Assembly: GCA_903898215.1 (NCBI GenBank)
Contig: CAIUEQ010000076.1
Location: 1-10,955 of the forward strand
Origin: an uncultured Bacteroidota bacterium
GTDB taxonomy: Bacteria; Bacteroidota; Bacteroidia; UKL13-3
DNA: 10,955 bases
Direction of reading: 5' to 3'
The notes below the pieces were generated by a model. The model saw only the letters and a program-made list of their open reading frames with translations. It did no database searches and was not told the origin of the DNA. How positions within the stretch are numbered: the first letter of the stretch is position 1; the number at the start of each line of letters is the position of its first letter. This document shows, in pieces, positions 1 through 5,118 of this stretch. The position numbers and the translations under genes were made by a program.

Positions 1-165
1 AAGCCTGAGTTATATCCTGAAGTTGTGGAATTAGTGGCAAACGGAAAATTAAAAATTGATCAGTTTGTTCAAACATTTCCAATGTCAAAAATCAATGAAG
101 TTTTTAATAATACACTCGAACATAAATATACAAAACGTTCGGTTTTAGTTCCCGATTTCAAATAA
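1..165 (+). CDS. had: C-terminal end of probable 6-hydroxycyclohex-1-ene-1-carbonyl-CoA dehydrogenase (partial)
   Basis: An open frame enters from the left edge and stops with TAA at 163-165, giving the last 54 residues of a protein that begins outside the window. The visible tail (about LKIDQFVQTFPMSKINEVF, then KRSVLVPDF) has the form of the C-terminus of a zinc-dependent, medium-chain alcohol dehydrogenase, in which a helix with an 'I-NEVF' pattern precedes the last strand. It lies 29 bp before a clear ring hydrolase gene. In known benzoyl-CoA clusters that neighbour is Had, the NAD-dependent enzyme that oxidises 6-hydroxycyclohex-1-ene-1-carbonyl-CoA to the 6-oxo compound, the hydrolase's substrate. 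No cofactor or zinc motif is visible because the rest is missing, so the specific call rests mainly on context. Another alcohol dehydrogenase of the same superfamily cannot be excluded. Confidence 0.7.
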   Translation, partial: KPELYPEVVELVANGKLKIDQFVQTFPMSKINEVFNNTLEHKYTKRSVLVPDFK

Positions 166-194
166 AAAGTAGAAATAAAATTAAAAATATATTT

Positions 195-1295
195 ATGACA
201 GAATTAAAAAATCACAATCTAGTTGACATCGATTACAAAGAAATACTTTTTGAAAAACGCCCAACTTTAGATAAAGACGGAACACCCGTTGACAAATTAT
301 TTACAGCATGGATCATCCTTAATAATCCAAAACAATTTAACTCATATACCACTGCCGCAATAAAAGAAATCATCCTTGCATTTCGTCAGGCAAATAATGA
401 CAGAAGTGTTGTAGCTGTAGTGCTAACCGGAGTTGGAGATAAAGCATTTTGTACAGGTGGAAACACAAAAGAATATGCTGAATATTATTCTGGAAATCCT
501 CAGGAATATTCGCAGTATATGCGTTTGTTCAACGATATGGTTTCAAACATTTTGATGTGTGAAAAACCAGTTGTTTGTCGTGTGAATGGAATGCGAATTG
601 GTGGCGGACAAGAAATTGGAATGGCTTGCGATTTTAGTGTTGCAAGTGATATGGCAAGATTTGGACAAGCTGGTCCGAAACATGGAAGTGCTGCAATTGG
701 AGGAGCAACAGATTTTCTTCCTCTTTATGTTGGAGTTGAACGTGCAATGATGTCGTTAACTTTATGTGAACCATGGTCGGCTCATCAGGCATATTATTAT
801 GGTGTGATTACAGACATCGCTCCTGTATTAAAAGTTGATGGAAAATTTATTCCAAATCCGATGGTGAACATCGATAAGGTAATTGACGATTTCGGGAAAA
901 TTAGTTTTGGTACAATGAAAACCGGTGATGCAATGGCAAAAGCAAAAGAAGTAATTGCAAAAGCCGAAACCGATTTAAGTATGTTGGATAATGCAGTAAA
1001 TGGATTGATTGCAAAGATCCTTCACACCTTCCCTAATTGCATGAGTAAAACTATCAGCGAAGTTCGTAAATTCAAATTGGAACATTGGGATAAAAACAAA
1101 GAAGGAAGTCGTGAGTGGCTTGCATTAAATATGATGAGCGAAGCAAAAGCCGGATTCAAAGCTTTTAATGACGGTCCAAAAGATGATAGAGAAGTTGATT
1201 TCATTTTATTACGTCAATTGCTTTCAGAAGGTCATGAATGGAACGAAGAATTACATCATAAAATTTCTCCTCAATATAAAAATTTGAGTGCATAA
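195..1295 (+). CDS. oah: 6-oxocyclohex-1-ene-1-carbonyl-CoA hydrolase (ring-opening, BamA/Oah)
   Basis: This 366-residue protein of the crotonase superfamily matches the ring-cleaving hydrolase of anaerobic benzoyl-CoA degradation in length and motifs. That enzyme adds two waters to 6-oxocyclohex-1-ene-1-carbonyl-CoA and opens the ring to give 3-hydroxypimelyl-CoA, in the cytoplasm. Visible signatures are the first oxyanion-hole segment FCTGGNTKEY (about 85-94), the second, RIGGGQEIGMACD (134-146), and the block GQAGPKHGSAAIGGATDFLP (157-176). The last block is typical of BamA/Oah and absent from ordinary enoyl-CoA hydratases, as is the extended C-terminal part. The ATG at 195 follows an A-rich leader without a Shine-Dalgarno sequence and gives the expected N-terminus, with a conserved-looking LFEKRP segment near residues 18-23. 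It sits 29 bp after had and was probably co-transcribed with it. This is the most diagnostic gene of the window. Confidence 0.95.
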   Translation: MTELKNHNLVDIDYKEILFEKRPTLDKDGTPVDKLFTAWIILNNPKQFNSYTTAAIKEIILAFRQANNDRSVVAVVLTGVGDKAFCTGGNTKEYAEYYSGNPQEYSQYMRLFNDMVSNILMCEKPVVCRVNGMRIGGGQEIGMACDFSVASDMARFGQAGPKHGSAAIGGATDFLPLYVGVERAMMSLTLCEPWSAHQAYYYGVITDIAPVLKVDGKFIPNPMVNIDKVIDDFGKISFGTMKTGDAMAKAKEVIAKAETDLSMLDNAVNGLIAKILHTFPNCMSKTISEVRKFKLEHWDKNKEGSREWLALNMMSEAKAGFKAFNDGPKDDREVDFILLRQLLSEGHEWNEELHHKISPQYKNLSA

Positions 1296-1356
1296 AAAAG
1301 TTGCCACAGATTGCACGGATTTTAAATAATTATATTTAACCTATGAAATCTGTGGC
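1294..1356. repeat. Dispersed-type inverted repeat GCCACAGATT / AATCTGTGGC after oah
   Basis: A perfect 10-bp inverted repeat has arms GCCACAGATT (1303-1312) and AATCTGTGGC (1347-1356) around a 34-nt AT-rich loop, directly after the oah stop. The 19-nt string AAAAAAGTTGCCACAGATT (1294-1312) recurs exactly at 4274-4292. Downstream, TTCGTAATT (1374-1382) and TTCGTAAAT (1389-1397) belong to the same composite, since AATTACGAA (the reverse complement of TTCGTAATT) occurs twice before the second copy. On the minus strand the hairpin would be followed by a T-rich run. On the + strand it has no T tract, so it is not a canonical terminator for oah. The rest of the 171-bp gap (1296-1466) shows no gene. 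Confidence 0.75.
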
Positions 1357-1418
1357 TAAAAAAGTTAAACACTTTCGTAATTCGACAATTCGTAAATTAT
1401 TACATGAGTTACATCAGT

Positions 1419-1447
1419 TTTTAAATGTAAAATTCATCATATTCTTG
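1419..1447 (+). promoter_or_regulatory. Possible Bacteroidota-type promoter ahead of the oxidoreductase operon
   Basis: TATTCTTG at 1440-1447 matches the TAnnTTTG -7 consensus except for one base, and a T-rich TTTT lies about 17 bp upstream (1419-1422) in place of the TTTG -33 element. Transcription would begin some 10 bp before the ATG at 1467. The match is imperfect and the spacing is on the short side, so this is only a candidate for independent transcription of the operon. Confidence 0.25.
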
Positions 1448-1466
1448 TATCATAAAAACGAATACC

Positions 1467-1706
1467 ATGGCAAAAGTAAAAGGTGAAATTGTAATAAACA
1501 CTGAACGCTGTAAAGGATGTCAATTGTGCGTTCCGGTTTGTCAGCAACATACAATAGCAATGTCGGAAAATGTTAATAGCAAAGGTTACAAGTATGCAAG
1601 TGTAATTAATGATGATTGCAACGGATGCATCAATTGCGCGTTAATCTGCCCTGATGGCGTGATAACAGTTTACCGCGTGAAAACAAAAGACATGGCTGCT
1701 GCATAA
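1467..1706 (+). CDS. korD: 2-oxoacid:ferredoxin oxidoreductase delta subunit, 2[4Fe-4S] ferredoxin-like
   Basis: This 79-residue protein carries two complete four-cysteine cluster motifs: C15-C18-C21-C25 (CKGCQLCVPVC) and C51-C54-C57-C61 (CNGCINCALIC). Each fits CxxCxxCxxxC, although the usual proline after the last cysteine is present only in the second. It is the small electron-transfer subunit of four-subunit 2-oxoacid:ferredoxin oxidoreductases. It would pass electrons from the thiamine-diphosphate site of the beta subunit to free ferredoxin. It is first of four genes in the order delta-alpha-beta-gamma and lies 27 bp before the alpha gene. The ATG at 1467 gives a short N-terminus before the first cluster, as expected. 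A stand-alone ferredoxin is less likely, given that all three partner subunits follow. The symbol assumes 2-oxoglutarate as substrate; such proteins are also named VorA/VorD. Confidence 0.88.
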   Translation: MAKVKGEIVINTERCKGCQLCVPVCQQHTIAMSENVNSKGYKYASVINDDCNGCINCALICPDGVITVYRVKTKDMAAA

Positions 1707-1733
1707 TCAATTCAAAAAAATAATAATTTTCAG

Positions 1734-2840
1734 ATGAAAGATATCAGGTTAATGAAAGGCAACGAGGCGATAGCTGAGGGTGTCATTCGTGCCGGTTGTG
1801 ACGGATACTTCGGTTATCCTATCACACCGCAATCGGAAGTGCTCGAATATTTAATGATGAACAAACCTGAAGAAAGAACAGGTATGATTGTTCTTCAGGC
1901 CGAAAGTGAAATTGCTTCAATACACATGGTTTATGGTGGAGCAGGTTGCGGTAAAAGAGTAATGACATCATCCTCTAGTCCGGGAATAAGTTTGATGCAA
2001 GAAGGAATTTCTTTTTTAGCAGGAACTGAACTGCCATGTTTATTGTTGAATGTTGTTCGTGGTGGTCCTGGTTTAGGAACGATACAACCTTCGCAGTCTG
2101 ATTATTTTCAGGCAGTGAAAGGTGGAGGACATGGAGATTATAAAATGATCGTGCTTGCTCCTGCTTCTGTTCAGGAAATGTACGACTTTGCAAAACTTGG
2201 TTTTGAACTCGCTTTCAAACATCGCATTCAAGTAATGGTTTTATCAGATGGAGCTATTGGACAGATGATGGAAAAAGTGGAACTCGATGAACAAGTTCCA
2301 AGATTAACAGATGAAGAAATTGCAATAAAATATCCTTGGGCTACATTGGGAAAACCAACAACCCGCGAAAGAAACATCATCACTTCACTAGATCTGGATC
2401 CTGTTAAACAGGAAAAAATAAATATTCATCTACAAGAAAAATTCCGTCATATCGAACAAACTGAAGTACGTTTTGAAAGCTTTATGTGTGAAGATGCCGA
2501 ATATCTTTTTGTAGCATACGGATCAAGCGCAAGAGTTTGTCAAAAAGCAATTCAACTTGGAAGAGCAAAAGGAATTAAAGTTGGACTGCTTCGCCCAATC
2601 ACTTTATTCCCATATCCAACACAAGAAATTGCAAGATTATCGAAACAGGTAAAAGGAATATTATCTGTTGAAATGAGTGCCGGACAAATGGTGGAAGATG
2701 TGAGATTGGCTGCAAATGGAGCGGTTCCTGTTGAACATTACGGAAGACTTGGAGGAATTATTCCTGCACCCGATGAAGTTTTAAATGTATTAGAAGAAAA
2801 ATTTATAGCAAAAAACAATCATGGAAGATCAGCTAACTAA
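1734..2840 (+). CDS. korA: 2-oxoacid:ferredoxin oxidoreductase alpha subunit (KorA/VorB type)
   Basis: This 368-residue protein has the two domains expected of the alpha subunit. The N-terminal half is the pyruvate:ferredoxin-oxidoreductase domain I fold, with LMKGNEAIAEG (6-16), GYFGYPITPQSEV (25-37), AESEIASIHMVYGGAG (56-71), MTSSSSPGISLMQEG (77-91) and GGPGLGTIQPSQSDYFQ. The C-terminal half is domain II, with LFVAYGSSARV and LLRPITLFPYP, ending in a HYGRLGGIIPAP segment. With beta it forms the active site that decarboxylates a 2-oxoacid to an acyl-CoA and reduces ferredoxin. The family sub-type is the one often labelled 3-methyl-2-oxobutanoate dehydrogenase VorB, yet close relatives act on 2-oxoglutarate. 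Substrate is therefore unresolved from sequence. Its last 20 bases overlap the start of the beta gene, which indicates translational coupling. Confidence 0.9.
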   Translation: MKDIRLMKGNEAIAEGVIRAGCDGYFGYPITPQSEVLEYLMMNKPEERTGMIVLQAESEIASIHMVYGGAGCGKRVMTSSSSPGISLMQEGISFLAGTELPCLLLNVVRGGPGLGTIQPSQSDYFQAVKGGGHGDYKMIVLAPASVQEMYDFAKLGFELAFKHRIQVMVLSDGAIGQMMEKVELDEQVPRLTDEEIAIKYPWATLGKPTTRERNIITSLDLDPVKQEKINIHLQEKFRHIEQTEVRFESFMCEDAEYLFVAYGSSARVCQKAIQLGRAKGIKVGLLRPITLFPYPTQEIARLSKQVKGILSVEMSAGQMVEDVRLAANGAVPVEHYGRLGGIIPAPDEVLNVLEEKFIAKNNHGRSAN

Positions 2841-3597
2841 AGAATTTATTTGTCAGCCGGAGAATCTCGTTTACGAAAGAACTCACCTGCTGACTGAAAA
2901 TGCACTTTCCTATTGCCCCGGTTGCGGTCATGGTACTGCTCACCGATTGTTGATGGAAGTGATCGAAGAAATGGGACTTCAAGAAAACACTATTGGAGTT
3001 GCACCTGTTGGTTGTTCGGTACTTGCATATGATTTTATGAATATTGATATGCAACAAGCCGCTCACGGAAGAGCTCCGGCTGTAGCTACCGGTATCAAAA
3101 GATTATTCCCGAACAAAACAGTTTTTACTTACCAAGGTGATGGAGATTTGGCTGCTATCGGAACTGGTGAAACTATTCATGCTTGTAACCGTGGTGAAAA
3201 CATTACGGTCATTTTTGTGAACAATGGAATTTATGGAATGACCGGAGGACAAATGGCTCCAACTACTTTGCCCGGAATGAAAACAGCAACCTCACCATTT
3301 GGTCGTGATACAAAATCAATGGGATATCCATTAAAGATTACTGAATTAGTTGCACAACTTGGCGGAACATATTATGTAACACGTCAATCTGTTCACACTC
3401 CTGCGAATGTTCGTAAAGCAAAAAAAGCTATCGAGAAAGCCATCTCTTATCAGAAACTTGATAAAGGTTTATGTTTTGTAGAGATCGTTTCTAATTGTAA
3501 TTCTGGTTGGAAAATGACACCGCTTGATTCGAATGTATGGATGGAAGAAAATATGTTCCCTTTCTATCCTCTGGGAGATATTAAAGTACCGAAATAG
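2821..3597 (+). CDS. korB: 2-oxoacid:ferredoxin oxidoreductase beta subunit (thiamine diphosphate and [4Fe-4S] binding)
   Basis: This 258-residue protein shows the beta-subunit hallmarks. CPGCGH (32-37) supplies C32 and C35, and C65 (in PVGCS) and C226 (in SNCNSG) complete the four-cysteine set that holds the proximal [4Fe-4S] cluster in this family. The thiamine-diphosphate/Mg site is the GDGD motif (106-109) followed about 25 residues later by NNGIYGMTGGQ (134-144). HGRAPAVATGIKR (82-94) is also typical. The ATG at 2821 lies inside the end of the alpha gene (20-nt overlap) and leaves about 30 residues before CPGCGH, normal for the family. The gamma gene follows after 88 bp, an unusually long gap for this operon that holds a strong hairpin. 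The protein acts in the cytoplasm with alpha, gamma and delta. Confidence 0.92.
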   Translation: MEDQLTKEFICQPENLVYERTHLLTENALSYCPGCGHGTAHRLLMEVIEEMGLQENTIGVAPVGCSVLAYDFMNIDMQQAAHGRAPAVATGIKRLFPNKTVFTYQGDGDLAAIGTGETIHACNRGENITVIFVNNGIYGMTGGQMAPTTLPGMKTATSPFGRDTKSMGYPLKITELVAQLGGTYYVTRQSVHTPANVRKAKKAIEKAISYQKLDKGLCFVEIVSNCNSGWKMTPLDSNVWMEENMFPFYPLGDIKVPK

Positions 3598-3605
3598 GTT
3601 GATAA

Positions 3606-3663
3606 GTTATTGGGTTATTAATTTAATAGGTCAACGATAACTCAATAAAAATAACTCAATAAC
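3606..3663 (+). repeat. 14-bp imperfect hairpin with duplicated 3' arm between korB and korC
   Basis: GTTATTGGGTTATT (3606-3619) can pair with AATAACTCAATAAC (3650-3663) over all 14 positions, 13 Watson-Crick and one G-U. The 12-nt string ATAACTCAATAA occurs twice (3637-3648 and 3651-3662), so the left arm could pair with either copy. No T tract follows, so it does not look like a terminator. It may be an mRNA-stability or repeat-derived element within the operon. Confidence 0.6.
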
Positions 3664-3685
3664 CAAATAACTAATAACTAAAAAA

Positions 3686-4240
3686 ATGACAGAAGAAATA
3701 ATCATTGCAGGTTTCGGTGGACAAGGCGTTTTATCCATGGGAAAAATTCTTGCTTATTCGGGAATGATGCAAAATAAAGAAGTTAGTTGGATGCCATCAT
3801 ACGGCCCTGAGATGCGTGGTGGAACAGCAAACGTAACGGTTATCATCAGTGACGATAGAATAAGTTCACCGATATTAAATCAATTTGATACTGCAATCAT
3901 TCTTAATCAGCAGTCGATGGATAAGTTTGAAAAAACAGTTAAAAAAGGTGGCGTATTAATTTACGACCCTAACGGTATTACTCATCATCCAACAAGAACT
4001 GATATTAATATTTATACGGTTGCTGCTGTCGATGAAGCCGCAAAAAAGGGATCTGCAAAAGTTTTTAATATGCTCATTCTTGGTGCATTTTTAAAATTAA
4101 AACCTGTTGTTGATCCTGAATATATCCATAAAGGATTAGAAAAATCTTTGCCTGCACGTCATCATCATACAATTCCTGATAACGAAAATGCAATTGCAAA
4201 AGGAAAAGAAATTGTAATGCCAAAATATTTATTGAATTAA
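3686..4240 (+). CDS. korC: 2-oxoacid:ferredoxin oxidoreductase gamma subunit
   Basis: This 184-residue protein belongs to the gamma subunit / catalytic domain of the pyruvate-ketoisovalerate oxidoreductase family. It opens with IIIAGFGGQGVLSMGKIL (5-22), including the GFGGQG glycine motif, and carries PSYGPEMRGGTANVTVIIS (37-55), a family signature, and PARHHHTIPDNENAIAKG near the C-terminus. The length of about 180 residues is standard for the separate subunit. The gamma subunit completes the alpha-beta-gamma-delta complex and contacts the CoA-binding region in structurally known relatives. It is last of the four genes; the ATG at 3686 follows an A-rich stretch (CTAAAAAA) rather than a Shine-Dalgarno sequence. 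An A/T-tract hairpin lies 33 bp after its stop, separating it from dch. Confidence 0.9.
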   Translation: MTEEIIIAGFGGQGVLSMGKILAYSGMMQNKEVSWMPSYGPEMRGGTANVTVIISDDRISSPILNQFDTAIILNQQSMDKFEKTVKKGGVLIYDPNGITHHPTRTDINIYTVAAVDEAAKKGSAKVFNMLILGAFLKLKPVVDPEYIHKGLEKSLPARHHHTIPDNENAIAKGKEIVMPKYLLN

Positions 4241-4252
4241 TCGTACACTAAG

Positions 4253-4317
4253 AATTACGAATTTCAAATTACGAAAAAAGTTGCCACAGATTAAATTAAT
4301 TTATGACAACTTTTTTC
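4253..4317 (+). terminator. AATTACGAA repeats plus A-tract/T-tract hairpin between korC and dch
   Basis: GAAAAAAGTTG (4273-4283) pairs perfectly with CAACTTTTTTC (4307-4317), an 11-bp stem. Its loop contains the 12-nt palindrome TAAATTAATTTA (4292-4303), so the structure can be two-tiered. The A tract on one side and T tract on the other make it resemble a bidirectional intrinsic terminator. AATTACGAA occurs twice just upstream (4253-4261 and 4267-4275). Bases 4274-4292 repeat exactly the 19 nt found at 1294-1312. The dch ATG follows the stem by only 17 bp, so it either ends the korDABC message or attenuates read-through into dch. Confidence 0.5.
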
Positions 4318-4334
4318 ATTTTAAGATAGTAAAC

Positions 4335-5108
4335 ATGGAAAAAATAAAGTTCTCTTACACGCACGATGGTTCCGTTGCTCAAATTATTTTTGATGATGGG
4401 AAAGGAAATGTTTTGGATTCAATAATGATGGCAGAATTGCAAAAATTACTTGATTCATTTAAACAGAATAACAATATCAAACTCATCACATTTGAAGGAG
4501 CGGGAAAACATTTTTCATTTGGTGCAAGTGTTGACGAACATCAAAAAGATGCAGCAGCAATCATGCTTAAATCTTTCCATCAACTATTTTACTCTCTAAG
4601 GGATTTAGCTATACCAACGATGGCAAAAATAACCGGGCAGTGCCTTGGCGGTGGAATGGAAGTTGCCATTATGTGCAATTTTCTATTTGCCGATAAAACA
4701 GCTAAAATGGGACAACCTGAAATTGTATTAGGTGTATTCCCTCCTCCTGCTTCAATTATTTTACCTGAGAAAATAGGATTAGCAAGAGCAGAAGAATTGT
4801 TGCTCACAGGAAAAAGTATCTCAGCAGATGAAGCAAAAAATATTGGATTAATCAATGAATTATTTGAAGATAAAAATGCACTTGAAATAGGTGTAAATTC
4901 TTTTATCGAAAATTATATTGTACCTCGTAGTGCAAGTTCACTTCGTTATGGGGTAAAAGCATCGCGTGCTAAATTCAATCATATCTTGTCAAACTTTTTA
5001 CAAAACCTTGAATTGATGTATGTGAATCAATTGATGAATACAAACGATGCAAATGAAGGCATCAACTCGTTCATCGAAAAACGGAAACCTAATTGGAAAA
5101 ATAATTAA
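4335..5108 (+). CDS. dch: Cyclohexa-1,5-diene-1-carbonyl-CoA hydratase (dienoyl-CoA hydratase)
   Basis: This 257-residue crotonase-family protein contains the pattern that marks dienoyl-CoA hydratases of the benzoyl-CoA pathway: HFSFGASVDEH (59-69) at the first oxyanion-hole strand and GQPEIVLGVFPPPAS (126-140). The second oxyanion segment CLGGGMEVAIMC (103-114) is intact. Two glutamates corresponding to the catalytic pair of enoyl-CoA hydratases, E109 and E129, are present. The enzyme hydrates cyclohexa-1,5-diene-1-carbonyl-CoA, the product of benzoyl-CoA reductase, to 6-hydroxycyclohex-1-ene-1-carbonyl-CoA, the substrate of Had. I chose the ATG at 4335 over an upstream in-frame TTG at 4281, because the latter lies inside the hairpin and would add 18 residues unlike the family. 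The gap to the next gene is 10 bp, so the two are almost certainly co-transcribed. Confidence 0.88.
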   Translation: MEKIKFSYTHDGSVAQIIFDDGKGNVLDSIMMAELQKLLDSFKQNNNIKLITFEGAGKHFSFGASVDEHQKDAAAIMLKSFHQLFYSLRDLAIPTMAKITGQCLGGGMEVAIMCNFLFADKTAKMGQPEIVLGVFPPPASIILPEKIGLARAEELLLTGKSISADEAKNIGLINELFEDKNALEIGVNSFIENYIVPRSASSLRYGVKASRAKFNHILSNFLQNLELMYVNQLMNTNDANEGINSFIEKRKPNWKNN

Positions 5109-5118
5109 TCCTATATTT

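Noticed and set aside
1303..1356. GCCACAGATT/AATCTGTGGC stem as the oah terminator
   Set aside because: The + strand has no T tract after the right arm (TAAAAAAG follows) and the loop is 34 nt, so it fits a dispersed repeat better than a terminator.
4281..4334. TTG-initiated N-terminal extension of dch
   Set aside because: It would start inside the hairpin arm and adds 18 residues that do not match the family; ATG 4335 gives the normal N-terminus.
5047..5118. Earlier ATG for the fused dehydrogenase/hydratase
   Set aside because: It overlaps the end of dch by 62 bases and adds 24 polar residues before the first Rossmann strand, whereas ATG 5119 begins right at it.
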